This document shows, piece after piece, positions 37,261 to 45,497 of a stretch of DNA of 64,000 nucleotides. The stretch is from an uncultured Schumannella sp. GTDB taxonomy: Bacteria > Actinomycetota > Actinomycetes > Actinomycetales > Microbacteriaceae. The DNA lies in the NCBI RefSeq assembly GCF_905479755.1, contig NZ_CAJQNT010000022.1:1-64000 (forward strand), given 5' to 3'. The notes below the pieces were generated by a model that made no database searches, was not told the DNA's origin, and saw only the letters and a program-made list of their open reading frames with translations. The position numbers were made by a program, and so were the translations under genes. Positions within the stretch are counted from its first letter, which is position 1. Each line of letters begins with the position of its first letter.

Positions 37261-38484
37261 TCAGCCCGTCGGACGCCCCGCATACGGCACCAGGTCGCCG
37301 TAGCGGATCGACACCTCGCGCACGACCTGCCCCGGGTACGGCGCCTCGATCATCTTGCCGTTGCCGACGTAGAGGGCGACGTGATACTTCGTGCCGGTCG
37401 TCGACCCGCCGTCGGAGTAGAACAGCAGATCCCCGGCCTGCAGGTCGGCGATGTTGACGAGCTTGCCTGCGGACTTCAGGTAGTTGTACTGGCTGGTTGA
37501 ACCGTGCCCGCCGATCGAGACGCCGACCGATGAGTACGCCATCATCGTGAGCCCGGAGCAGTCCCAGCCGCTCGGCCCGGCACCGCCCCACACATACGGC
37601 TCGCCGAGCTGGGCGCGGGCGTAGCTGATCGCGCCCGAGACCTTGTCGCTCGCCGGCGGGGCCGGCTCTTCGGCGGGCGGGTCCGGGTCGTCGGCGGGCG
37701 GCACCGGCGGCGTCGGATCCGCGGCCTGCTCCCGCTCCCAGGCGAGACCCTCCTGGTAGGCCTGCTCCAGGTCGGCGGAGGTGTTCTTCAAACTCGCCAG
37801 CTGCGCGTACATGCGCTCGGAGTCGGCCCGCGTCTCCTCGACCCGCGCCTGCGCCTCCTCCACGGCCGCTTCGGCCTCGGCAAGCGCCTCGGCGGCCACC
37901 TCGGCCAGTTCGCCCCGCTTCTCCTCGGCGAGCTCCGCCTCGGCTGCGAGGGAGTCGGCGGAGTTGCGGTCGAAGACCGCCTGTTCGAGCAGCGCGCGCG
38001 AGGTCTCGCTCAGGCGCGACATGGAGGCCAGCATCGAGAGCACCTCGTCGGTGTCCTCCGCCGAGCCGAACAGCAGCGCGAGCGTCGGATCGCCTCCGCC
38101 GGTGCGCGAGAGCTGGGTCAGGATCTGGGCGGCCCGTCGAGCCGACTCGTCGGCCTGGTCGCGGGCCTCGGCAGAGCGCGTCTCGAGGTTCTCGACCCGC
38201 TCGGTCGCCGCCTCCAGCTCCTGCTGCGCTAGATCGGACTCCTCAGCCCGCAGCAGCGCGACCTTGCCGAGCTCGGCGGCCTCCGTCTCGAGCACGGCGA
38301 GCGCCGCCTCGATCTGCGCGACGGCAGCCGCGCTGGCCGCCTCGTCCGCCTTGGCGGCTTCGACCTCGTCCCAGCTGGGGTAGTCGGGCATCGGGGCCGC
38401 GTGCGCGGCGACGCCGGGGGCGAGCGCGACGACGAGAGCGACGGCTACTGCCGCCGCCCCCCTGAAGCGCCGGCTCGCTGTCAT
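37261..38484 (-). CDS. Secreted NlpC/P60 cell-wall hydrolase with coiled coil
   Basis: 407 residues. A signal peptide (about 1-29, ending VAAHA) is followed by a long coiled-coil region (about 35-250, rich in Ala/Glu) starting with DYPSWDEVEAAKADEAA, a Pro/Asp-rich linker, and a C40 peptidase domain. The catalytic Cys is in GWDCSGLTMMAYSSVG and the His in YHVALYVGNGKMIEAP. Such enzymes cut the peptide stem of peptidoglycan during division; the coiled coil often acts as an autoinhibitory or activator-binding arm. The N-terminal motif is shared with the adjacent M23 protein, so both are probably related in origin. Confidence 0.93.
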   Translation of the reverse strand: MTASRRFRGAAAVAVALVVALAPGVAAHAAPMPDYPSWDEVEAAKADEAASAAAVAQIEAALAVLETEAAELGKVALLRAEESDLAQQELEAATERVENLETRSAEARDQADESARRAAQILTQLSRTGGGDPTLALLFGSAEDTDEVLSMLASMSRLSETSRALLEQAVFDRNSADSLAAEAELAEEKRGELAEVAAEALAEAEAAVEEAQARVEETRADSERMYAQLASLKNTSADLEQAYQEGLAWEREQAADPTPPVPPADDPDPPAEEPAPPASDKVSGAISYARAQLGEPYVWGGAGPSGWDCSGLTMMAYSSVGVSIGGHGSTSQYNYLKSAGKLVNIADLQAGDLLFYSDGGSTTGTKYHVALYVGNGKMIEAPYPGQVVREVSIRYGDLVPYAGRPTG

Positions 38485-38511
38485 CAGCGGCCCTGTTCGC
38501 TCCGTGCGCGC

Positions 38512-39768
38512 TCAGCCAAGCGTGACCCCCCGGTCCTGCATGAACGTGACGGGGTTGGTGAGCACCCCGTTCTGGTAGACCATAAAGTGCAAATGCGGGC
38601 CCGTCGAGCCCCCCGTTGAGCCGGCCTTCGCGATCTGCTGCCCGGCGATGACGATCTCGCCGACCGAGACGAGCATCCCCCCGGTGTTGATGTGGGCGTA
38701 GCCGGTGACGATTCCGCCGCCGTGGTCGATCTTGATGTAGTAGCCGAGGTCGCTGTAGTAGCCGGCGTAGACGACGCGCCCGTCGGCTGCCGCGTAGATA
38801 GGGGCGTTGTAGCCGCCGCCCGCGATGTCGGTTCCGGAGTGCAGCTTCCACACATGGTAGATCGGGTGGTAGCGGTTGCCGAAGGGGCTCGAGATGTAGC
38901 CGGAGGTCGGGTTCGCCCAGCCCTGCGCGTTGACGACCCCGCCGGAGGCGGCCGCCCGCGCTTCGACGCCCGCCCGGTAGTCGGCTTCGGTCACCTCGCG
39001 CTTGGTGGTGAGCACCTCGAGCTGCGCCTCGAGGCGCGCCTTGTTCTCGGCCTGCGCGTCGTAGGCCTCCTGTGCGACGATCGCGGCCTCTTGCGCCTCT
39101 TCGAAGGCGGCCTCGGCGATCGCGCGAAGCTCGTCGAGCAGCTCCTGCGCCACCGCGGCCTGGTCGGTCAGCGACTGCGCGTTGTTCTGCAGCTGCACCG
39201 CCCGCGTGTAGAGCTGCTGGTTGGTGGAGCTGAACTTCTGCTGCGCCGACAGGTTGTAGAGCAGCGCATCCGCCTTGTCGCTCTGCGCGAACAGGGTCGC
39301 CGTCAGGTCGGTGCCGGCGGCGCCGCGGGAGAGGTTGGCGATGAGCTGGGCAGCGGTGCGCTTGGCGTCGTCGGCTTCTTCCTGGGCCGCATCCGCCTGC
39401 TCCTGGAGCTGCTGGGCGATGTAGGCCTGCTCGTCGTAGGCGCTCTGCGCCTCGGCGTAGATGGCGCCCTTCTCCTCGGCGACCTTCTGCGTGGCCGCGA
39501 CCTCGTCTTCGAGATCGGCCAGCAGCGCCTGGATGCGGGTGATCTCCGCCTTCGCCGCCGCTTCGTCGGCCTTGGCTGCCTGGACGTCGTCCCAGCTGGG
39601 GTAGTCGACGAGCACCGCGGCGCTGGCGGTGTCGGAGGCGGGTGCGGCGACGCCGAGCGCGGGAATGAGGGCAAGCGCGAGCAGGAGCGCGGCCGTCCGC
39701 GGGCGCGCCGCCCGCCAGTGTGCGATGCGGCTCGCGCCCACGGCCCCCCGGCCGGGATGTGATCCCAT
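38512..39768 (-). CDS. Secreted M23 peptidase with coiled coil
   Basis: 418 residues. A signal peptide (about 20-50) is followed by a long coiled coil (about 55-270) starting DYPSWDDVQAAKADEAAAKA, then a lysostaphin-like M23 domain. Zinc and catalytic residues are in LHSGTDIAGG and GPHLHFMVYQNG, with TGYAHINTGGM between. This resembles the EnvC/RipC-type architecture where a coiled coil couples divisome signals to a wall endopeptidase or its activator. ATG 39768 follows TGAGGGAAACC. It is transcribed just before the NlpC/P60 gene (27 bp gap). Confidence 0.93.
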   Translation of the reverse strand: MGSHPGRGAVGASRIAHWRAARPRTAALLLALALIPALGVAAPASDTASAAVLVDYPSWDDVQAAKADEAAAKAEITRIQALLADLEDEVAATQKVAEEKGAIYAEAQSAYDEQAYIAQQLQEQADAAQEEADDAKRTAAQLIANLSRGAAGTDLTATLFAQSDKADALLYNLSAQQKFSSTNQQLYTRAVQLQNNAQSLTDQAAVAQELLDELRAIAEAAFEEAQEAAIVAQEAYDAQAENKARLEAQLEVLTTKREVTEADYRAGVEARAAASGGVVNAQGWANPTSGYISSPFGNRYHPIYHVWKLHSGTDIAGGGYNAPIYAAADGRVVYAGYYSDLGYYIKIDHGGGIVTGYAHINTGGMLVSVGEIVIAGQQIAKAGSTGGSTGPHLHFMVYQNGVLTNPVTFMQDRGVTLG

Positions 39769-39810
39769 GGTTTCCCTCAAATCTTCGTGACGTGGATTTG
39801 GCCCACTCGA

Positions 39811-39842
39811 GTCACAAAGGCAACACGAGTCACATTAGCAAC
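39811..39842. promoter_or_regulatory. Nine-base-phased GTCAC/GCAAC repeats upstream of the M23 gene
   Basis: GTCAC (39811), GCAAC (39820), GTCAC (39829) and GCAAC (39838) are spaced exactly 9 bp apart, and the block overlaps a possible minus-strand -10 (TAATGT, complement of 39832-39837). The mycobacterial response regulator MtrA, which controls wall hydrolases, is reported to use direct repeats resembling GTCACAgcg, so an MtrA-type site is plausible. No gene is seen in 39769-40040. Confidence 0.45.
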
Positions 39843-39979
39843 AACCCCGAGACTTGCCCAGCATTGAAAGCACCGGGATGCCTCGAGCTGCAGCGTCGTA
39901 ACCCTCGACCCTGGCTTGAACCTAACCCGAGTGGCTGGGAAGGCCGCGTTGCGCGCGCCGAAACCGCCGATTGCGTCGA

Positions 39980-40009
39980 TTGGAGTTTTTGGCGCGCCGT
40001 GCGTATGCT
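39980..40009 (+). promoter_or_regulatory. Promoter for the tRNA-Glu/Asp/Phe cluster
   Basis: TTGGAG (39980-39985) and TATGCT (40004-40009) with 18 bp spacing, 31 bp before tRNA-Glu. A T-rich run (40030-40038) precedes the tRNA. Confidence 0.45.
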
Positions 40010-40040
40010 TGACCCTCGGTTGCTATGTGATTTTTTTCAT

Positions 40041-40113
40041 GGCCCCATCGTTTAGTGGCCTAGGACACCGCCCTTTCACGGCGGCAGCACGGGTTCGAAT
40101 CCCGTTGGGGTCA
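40041..40113 (+). tRNA. tRNA-Glu(TTC)
   Basis: GGCCCCA acceptor pairs with TGGGGTC; anticodon stem CCGCC-CTTTCAC-GGCGG with anticodon TTC; T loop GGTTCGAATCC. Discriminator A, no encoded CCA. Confidence 0.96.
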
Positions 40114-40136
40114 CTCAACACACAATCAAATAGCAA

Positions 40137-40210
40137 GGCCCTGTAGCGCAGTTGGTTAGCGTGCCGCCCTGTCACGGCGGAGGTCGCGGGTTCAAGTCCC
40201 GTCAGGGTCG
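40137..40210 (+). tRNA. tRNA-Asp(GTC)
   Basis: GGCCCTG acceptor pairs with CAGGGTC; anticodon stem CCGCC-CTGTCAC-GGCGG with anticodon GTC; T arm GCGGGTTCAAGTCCCGT. Discriminator G, no encoded CCA. Follows tRNA-Glu after 23 bp. Confidence 0.96.
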
Positions 40211-40274
40211 CGGAAAGCGAGCCTCTCCTGAGGAATCTGGAGAGGCTCGCTCCACATCGGGAACATGTTCCCGA

Positions 40275-40347
40275 GGCTCTGTAGCTCAGTTGGTAGAGCG
40301 CACGACTGAAAATCGTGAGGTCACGGGATCGACGCCCGTCGGAGCCA
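40275..40347 (+). tRNA. tRNA-Phe(GAA)
   Basis: GGCTCTG acceptor pairs with CGGAGCC (one G-T pair); anticodon stem ACGACTGAAAATCGT with anticodon GAA; T loop GGGATCGACGCCC (AT after GGG instead of the usual TT). Discriminator A, no encoded CCA. Confidence 0.95.
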
Positions 40348-40352
40348 CTCGA

Positions 40353-40374
40353 AGCCCCCATGACGATGGGGGCT
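40353..40374 (+). terminator. Rho-independent terminator of the tRNA cluster
   Basis: Perfect 9-bp stem AGCCCCCAT-gacg-ATGGGGGCT followed by TTCGTTCGTTT. It ends the Glu-Asp-Phe transcript. Confidence 0.85.
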
Positions 40375-40555
40375 TTCGTTCGTTTGGGGGCATTCGCTCG
40401 TTTCGACCGCGCTACCTCCGAGCGCCGCCCGCGTTCGGCGCAGTTCGGTACTTCCTCCACAGACGCCCCTGGGGCCGCTCGCAGGTGGATAAGTGGTATT
40501 TGACCAGGCCTTTCTGCGGTCGTCCAATGTCGGTGGTCACTGCTTGACTGTCTCC

Positions 40556-41779
40556 ATGGAAGCCCTCCTGCTCGACCCGGCGAACGCGGATACGCGCGTC
40601 GAGTTCGGCATGGCCGAGGCCGAGATCGCCCAGCGCACGCAGTGGCGCGCATCGGCGGAGGTGTTCCGCGCGATCGATGCGACCCTGCGCGAGGCGGCGG
40701 CGCATCCGGAGGTCTTCATCGACGCGGCCATGCTGCGCGGGGATGCGGTCGAGTTCGCCGAGCGGGCGGCCGCCGCCGACCTGTCCGTGCGACTGAACAT
40801 CGCCGAAGCGACCGTGCGCTCCCACGGGCGGGTCGCCAGCACGCTGCGCGAGCGACTTCCCCTCCTCTGGGCCGAGTTCAGCGAGGGCGAAATCCACACG
40901 CAGAACGCCCGCGAAGCCGCCGCGATCGTCGCCGAGCTGCCGCCCGAGAGCTGGGTCACATTTGAGAACCAGATTCTGGATGCCTCCCGCACTCTCGCTC
41001 CCGCGAGATTCCGCACCCGCGCGCACGCCATCGCCGAGAAGCTGCGGTGCGCCACGATTGCCGAGCGCCGCCTCGCGGCCGAAGCGGGCCGCGGCACCTG
41101 GACCGAACTCGACCGCGACGGCATGGGCTGGCTGCACGCCTACCTGCCCGCCGAGAAGCTCGCGATGGTCGGCGCTCGGCTCGACACGCTCGCGTTCGGA
41201 CTGTTCACCGAGACCGACGAGACCCGCACCATGACGCAACTGCGCGCCGACGTGCTCACCGACCTGGTCATCGGCGGCGGCACCGGCACCGGCACCCAGT
41301 CAAACGTCGGAGTGACCGTCGCGCTCACGGTCCCCGTGCTCAGCCTGCTCGGGCACGACGACCGACCGGCGGTGCTGGAGGGAGTCGGTCCGATCGACCT
41401 CGACACCGCTCGCCGGTTGTGCGCAACCGCGCCCACCTTTACGCGGCTTCTCACCGATCCGATCAGCGGCACGGTGCTCCACATGGATGCTCACCAATAC
41501 CGCCCCTCGGCCGCACTCAGGCGGTGGCTCGCAATCCAACAAGTCACGTGCGACTTCCCCGGCTGCGGCCGGCGTGCGGCGCAATGCGACCTCGATCACA
41601 CCACCGCCTGGGCGGAGGGCGGCCTCACCACCGCCGACAACCTCAGCTACCGCTGCCGCAAACACCACACGATGAAACACCAAACGAAGTGGCGGGTCGA
41701 ACGACCTCCCGGTTCGCCCCGTGCGGTGTGGACCAGCCCCACCGGCCACCGCCGCAACGCCGACCCGCCGCCGTTCTAG
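40556..41779 (+). CDS. DUF222 / HNH endonuclease protein
   Basis: 407 residues. An N-terminal DUF222 helical domain (LRERLPLLWAEFSEGEIHTQNA, to about residue 250) is followed by a C-terminal HNH nuclease fold: CDFPGCGRRAAQCDLDHTTAW with the first His in LDHT, then GGLTTADNLSYRCRKHH. Such proteins are the 13E12-like family, present in many copies in actinobacteria and sometimes inside mobile elements; whether they cut DNA in vivo is unknown. ATG 40556 is chosen for the conserved N-terminus; no Shine-Dalgarno is evident, and no clear -10 box is adjacent. Confidence 0.9.
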   Translation: MEALLLDPANADTRVEFGMAEAEIAQRTQWRASAEVFRAIDATLREAAAHPEVFIDAAMLRGDAVEFAERAAAADLSVRLNIAEATVRSHGRVASTLRERLPLLWAEFSEGEIHTQNAREAAAIVAELPPESWVTFENQILDASRTLAPARFRTRAHAIAEKLRCATIAERRLAAEAGRGTWTELDRDGMGWLHAYLPAEKLAMVGARLDTLAFGLFTETDETRTMTQLRADVLTDLVIGGGTGTGTQSNVGVTVALTVPVLSLLGHDDRPAVLEGVGPIDLDTARRLCATAPTFTRLLTDPISGTVLHMDAHQYRPSAALRRWLAIQQVTCDFPGCGRRAAQCDLDHTTAWAEGGLTTADNLSYRCRKHHTMKHQTKWRVERPPGSPRAVWTSPTGHRRNADPPPF

Positions 41780-41854
41780 CGAGCCGGCCGCCCTCGGCGG
41801 AGTCGCACTCGCACGCTCGCCTGAACGTCACCCGCACCGAGTAGCATCCCGCCC

Positions 41855-42838
41855 ATGGCTTTCATCGAGGCGTCCGGGCTCGTCAAGACCTACACCCCTA
41901 AAGGGGCACCCGTCGTGCGCGCCCTCGACGGGCTCGACCTCGAGGTTCCACAAGGCACCGTCACCGCGCTACTCGGCCCGAACGGCGCGGGCAAGACCAC
42001 CACCGTCAAGGTGCTCACCACCCTCATCCGCCCCGACGCAGGCTCCGCCACCATCGACGGGGTCGACGTGCTGGGCGACCCGCAGGCCATCCGGCGGATG
42101 ATCGGCGCCAGCGGGCAGTACGCCGCCGTCGACGAAAACCTCACCGGCTTCGAAAACCTCGTCATGGTCGGCAAGCTCTACCACCTCGGCACGAAGGTCG
42201 CCAAGCAGCGCGCCACCGAGCTCATCGAACTCTTCGACCTCGTCGACTCGCAGAAGCGCCCCGTGAAGGGATACTCGGGCGGCATGCGCCGCCGCATCGA
42301 CCTGGCCGGCGCGCTCGTCATCAAACCGCCGGTGCTCTTCCTCGACGAGCCGACCACCGGCCTCGACCCGCGCAGTCGCCTCGGCCTCTGGGATGTCATC
42401 GAAACCCTCGTCTCCGACGGCACCACCGTGCTGCTCACCACCCAATACCTGGACGAGGCCGACCGGCTCGCCGACTCCATCTCCGTCATCGACGAAGGCC
42501 GCGTCATCGCCAAGGGCACCGCCGACGAACTTAAATCCTCCGTCGGCGGGCAGCGCGTCGCCCTCACCCTCGTCGACCCCGCCGACGGTGCCGCGGTGCG
42601 CGACATTCTGGCCCGCTTCGGCACGGGCGAACCGGCCCTCACCGGCGGGCGCACCTGGATTGTGCCCGTCGACGACGGCCCCTCCGCGCTCAGCGCGATC
42701 ATTGGTGCCGTCTCGGCCGCCGGCATCGCCGTGCACGACGCCGGCATGCGCCGCCCCACCCTCGACGACGTGTTCCTGCAACTGACCGGACACGTCGCAG
42801 AACAACAAGAAGAGGAAGCGACGGAGGCCCCCGCATGA
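41855..42838 (+). CDS. DrrA-like ABC transporter ATPase
   Basis: 327-residue ATP-binding subunit of the daunorubicin-resistance type. Walker A GPNGAGKTTTVKVLTTL, signature YSGGMRRRIDLAGAL, Walker B PPVLFLDEPTTGLDPRSR and a C-terminal DUF4162-like domain (FGTGEPALTGGRTWIVPVDDG). TAGCAT (41842-41847) lies 7 nt before the ATG, a leaderless start. The stop overlaps the permease start by four bases. Such pairs export drugs, lipids or peptides; substrate unknown. Confidence 0.93.
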   Translation: MAFIEASGLVKTYTPKGAPVVRALDGLDLEVPQGTVTALLGPNGAGKTTTVKVLTTLIRPDAGSATIDGVDVLGDPQAIRRMIGASGQYAAVDENLTGFENLVMVGKLYHLGTKVAKQRATELIELFDLVDSQKRPVKGYSGGMRRRIDLAGALVIKPPVLFLDEPTTGLDPRSRLGLWDVIETLVSDGTTVLLTTQYLDEADRLADSISVIDEGRVIAKGTADELKSSVGGQRVALTLVDPADGAAVRDILARFGTGEPALTGGRTWIVPVDDGPSALSAIIGAVSAAGIAVHDAGMRRPTLDDVFLQLTGHVAEQQEEEATEAPA

Positions 42839-43677
42839 GCACCGCAACCTCCAGCGGAACCCTGCAAGCGATCCCCGGCACCCCGCTCAGCCGCCTGCTC
42901 TCCGACGGCTGGGTGATGTCCTGGCGCAACATGATGAAGATCGTCCGGGTGCCCGACGTCCTGGTCTTCAGCCTCATCCAGCCGATCATGTTCGTGCTGC
43001 TGTTCAGCTACGTCTTCGGCGCCGCGATCGACATTCCCGGCGACGGCTACACCTCGTTCCTGATGGCCGGCATCTTCGCCCAGACCGTCGTGTTCGGCTC
43101 CACCTACTCGGGCTCGGCGATGGCGCAAGACCTCAAAGACGGCATCATCGACCGCTTCCGCACCCTGCCGATGAGCGGCGCCGCGGTGCTGATCGGCCGC
43201 ACCAACGGCGACCTCGTCATCAACGCGCTCGCGATGACCGTGATGATGGGTACCGGCTTCATCGTCGGCTGGCGCGTCAACACCTCGCCGCTCGAGTTCT
43301 TCGCCGCCGTCGGCTTGCTGCTGCTGTTCGCGTACGCGTTCTCGTGGGTGATGGCGTTCCTCGGCATGAGCGTCAGAAGCCCCGAGGTGATCAACAACGC
43401 CTCGTTCTTAATCCTCTTCCCGCTCACCTTCATCTCGAACGCCTTCGTGCCGAGCGAGAACCTGCCCACCCCGCTGCGCATTTTCGCCGAGTGGAACCCC
43501 GTCTCGTCGCTCGTGCAGTCGGCGCGCGAACTGTTCGGCAACGTGCCACCCGGAACACCCGCCGGGGATGCCTGGACCGCCCAGAACCCGATCGCCACCG
43601 TGCTGATCGGCGTCGTCGTGCTGCTGCTGGTGTTCATCCCGCTCTCGATCCGCAAGTTCGCCACGCTGTCGCGGTAG
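42835..43677 (+). CDS. DrrB-like ABC transporter permease
   Basis: 280-residue ABC-2 family permease with six membrane helices. The conserved segments are DVLVFSLIQPIMFVLLFSYVFG, GIFAQTVVFGSTYSG, and the C-terminal NAFVPSENLPTPLRIFAEWNPVS signature. Four-base overlap with the ATPase gene indicates a coupled two-gene exporter. Confidence 0.93.
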   Translation: MSTATSSGTLQAIPGTPLSRLLSDGWVMSWRNMMKIVRVPDVLVFSLIQPIMFVLLFSYVFGAAIDIPGDGYTSFLMAGIFAQTVVFGSTYSGSAMAQDLKDGIIDRFRTLPMSGAAVLIGRTNGDLVINALAMTVMMGTGFIVGWRVNTSPLEFFAAVGLLLLFAYAFSWVMAFLGMSVRSPEVINNASFLILFPLTFISNAFVPSENLPTPLRIFAEWNPVSSLVQSARELFGNVPPGTPAGDAWTAQNPIATVLIGVVVLLLVFIPLSIRKFATLSR

Positions 43678-43717
43678 GCGCGCGCGGCGGCGGTTCGCGA
43701 CAGTTCAGCGATGGCTG

Positions 43718-43737
43718 TATAGTCAGCGCATGCTGAC
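43718..43737 (+). promoter_or_regulatory. cmtR -10 box and operator over its start codon
   Basis: TATAGT (43718-43723) lies 6 nt before the ATG at 43730. A perfect palindrome GTCAGC-GCAT-GCTGAC (43722-43737) covers the start codon and the transcription start, so the repressor could bind it to block its own leaderless transcript. Binding is inferred. Confidence 0.6.
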
Positions 43738-44074
43738 CATTTCCTCGCGCGTCGACGTGCTCACCCGCCTGGGTCGGGCGATGGCCGATCCGAGCCGCTC
43801 CCGCATCCTGCTCGCTCTGCTGGAGAACCCCGGATACCCGGCCGAGTTGGCCCGCGACCTCGACCTGACGCGCTCCAACGTCTCCAATCACCTCAGCTGC
43901 CTGCGTGGCTGCGGGTTCGTCACCGCGACACCGGAGGGGCGCCAGCCCCGCTACGAGATCGCCGATCCGCACCTCGGCCATGCGCTCACCGAGCTGCTCG
44001 CGGTGGTCGCCACCGTCGACGCGGGCGTGCCCTGCGAGAACCCCAACTGCGCCGTCGAAGGGTGCTGCGAGTGA
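43730..44074 (+). CDS. cmtR: CmtR-type Cd/Pb-sensing ArsR repressor
   Basis: 114-residue ArsR-family metal sensor. It carries all three ligands of mycobacterial CmtR at the same positions: Cys57 and Cys61 in LSCLRGCG and Cys102 in VPCENPNC, and the recognition helix LTRSNVSNHLSCLRG. Three further cysteines (107, 112, 113) lie in the short tail. Metal binding should release DNA and induce the operon. The stop overlaps the start of the cation transporter gene (GTGA). Confidence 0.93.
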   Translation: MLTISSRVDVLTRLGRAMADPSRSRILLALLENPGYPAELARDLDLTRSNVSNHLSCLRGCGFVTATPEGRQPRYEIADPHLGHALTELLAVVATVDAGVPCENPNCAVEGCCE

Positions 44075-44757
44075 CCGCGCCGGCCACCAGCGCGACCGAC
44101 GCCCGTCGCGCGGTGCTGCAGCGCCGCATCCGCTGGATCGTGGCGTTCACGATCGGCTACAACGCCATCGAGGCGGTCATCGCGCTCGCCGCCGGCACGG
44201 CGGCATCCTCGGCCGCGCTGATCGGATTCGGCCTCGACTCGGTCATCGAGGTGCTGTCGGCCGCCGCGGTCGCCTGGCAGTTCACGCGCAAAGACCCGGA
44301 GCGCTGGGAGAAGCCGACGCTACGCGTCATCGCCGTCTCGTTCTTCCTGCTCGCCGCCTACGTCACCGTCAGCGCCGTGCTCTCGCTCGCGGGCGTGACC
44401 GAACCGGAGCACAGCACCGTCGGCCTCGTGCTGACGTCGCTCAGCGTGATCGTGATGCCGCTGGTCTCGCTGCTGGAGCGCCGCGCCGGGCGCGAACTCG
44501 GCTCCGCCACCGCCGTCGCCGACTCGAAGCAGACGCTGATCTGTGCCTACCTCTCGGTCGCCGTGCTGGCGGGCCTCGCGCTCAACTCGCTGTTCGGCTG
44601 GGCCTGGGCCGACTCGGTTGCGGCACTGTTCATCGCCGCCTTCGCGATCCGGGAAGGACTCGAAGCCTGGAAGGGCGACACCTGCGCCACCTCGGTGGGG
44701 ATGCTGCTCGACGGGGACGGCGACGCGCACGAGCACGAGCACGAGCACGAGCACTGA
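44071..44757 (+). CDS. Cation transporter (CDF-like) with His-rich tail
   Basis: 228 residues with six membrane helices. The second helix has IGFGLDSVIEVLSA and the fifth VADSKQTLICAYLSV, matching metal-site positions in compact cation-efflux transporters. The C-terminal end HEHEHEHEH is a candidate metal-binding tail, written in DNA as a CACGAG repeat (44730-44754). GTG 44071 overlaps the cmtR stop, and the pair is a classical sensor-exporter operon, probably for Cd, Pb or Zn. Confidence 0.88.
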   Translation: MTAPATSATDARRAVLQRRIRWIVAFTIGYNAIEAVIALAAGTAASSAALIGFGLDSVIEVLSAAAVAWQFTRKDPERWEKPTLRVIAVSFFLLAAYVTVSAVLSLAGVTEPEHSTVGLVLTSLSVIVMPLVSLLERRAGRELGSATAVADSKQTLICAYLSVAVLAGLALNSLFGWAWADSVAALFIAAFAIREGLEAWKGDTCATSVGMLLDGDGDAHEHEHEHEH

Positions 44758-44801
44758 TCCACTCATCGACAACGTCGGCGGCCACGCGTAGCGTGACGCG
44801 C

Positions 44802-45497
44802 ATGCACGTGATCCTGATTTCCGGCTTCTGGCTGCAGGGCGACTCCTGGGCGACGGTGACACCCGCCCTCGTCACGGCGGGGCACCAGGTGCTCACCCCG
44901 ACCCTGCCGGGCAAGGAGTCCGCCACCGCGAAGCGCGAGGGCGTGGGGCTTCGCACCCACATCGATGCGGTCACCGCGATCGTCGATTCGCTCGACGGGC
45001 CGGTGGCGCTCGTCGGCCATTCCGGCGGCGGAGCGATCTCCCACGGGGTGGCGGATGCCAGGCCCGACCGCATCGCGCGCGTCGTCTACGTCGACTCCGG
45101 CCCCCTGGGCGAGGGCGCGGTCATCAACGACGACTTCGAGTCGGAGGACCACGGCATTCCACTGCCCGACTGGGGCGCGTTCGAAGACGAAGAGCTCACC
45201 GACCTCGACGAGGCGTTGCGCGCCGAGTTCCGGCGCATCGCCGTGCCCGAACCTGTGGGAGTCGCCACCGAACCGCAGCACCTGCACGACGAACGCCGCT
45301 ACGACGTGCCGGTCACCATCATCAGCTGCACGATGCCCCGCGAACTGCTCGAGCAGTTCATCGCGGGCGGGCACCCCTACGTGGCGGAGCTCGCGCGCAT
45401 CCCGAGCCGCGAGATCGTCGAGCTGCCGACCGGGCACTGGCCGCAGCTCACCAAGCCGCACGAACTCGCCCAGCTCATCCTCGCCGCGTTGCGCTGA
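44802..45497 (+). CDS. Alpha/beta hydrolase
   Basis: 231-residue single-domain alpha/beta hydrolase. The nucleophile elbow is GHSGGG in LVGHSGGGAISHG, an N-terminal oxyanion region is ISGFWLQGDSW, and the final catalytic His is in LPTGHWPQL. The acid residue is probably in the RRYDVPVTII region or nearby. TAGCGT (44789-44794) lies 7 nt before the ATG, a leaderless start. The last 23 bp overlap the 3' end of the convergent IclR gene. Substrate unknown. Confidence 0.88.
   Translation: MHVILISGFWLQGDSWATVTPALVTAGHQVLTPTLPGKESATAKREGVGLRTHIDAVTAIVDSLDGPVALVGHSGGGAISHGVADARPDRIARVVYVDSGPLGEGAVINDDFESEDHGIPLPDWGAFEDEELTDLDEALRAEFRRIAVPEPVGVATEPQHLHDERRYDVPVTIISCTMPRELLEQFIAGGHPYVAELARIPSREIVELPTGHWPQLTKPHELAQLILAALR

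Noticed and set aside
39769-40040. Possible c-di-AMP (ydaO-type) riboswitch before the wall hydrolase
   Set aside because: The usual conserved blocks (GCCGAATCC, AGCTAAC) are not present on the minus strand as far as I can see.
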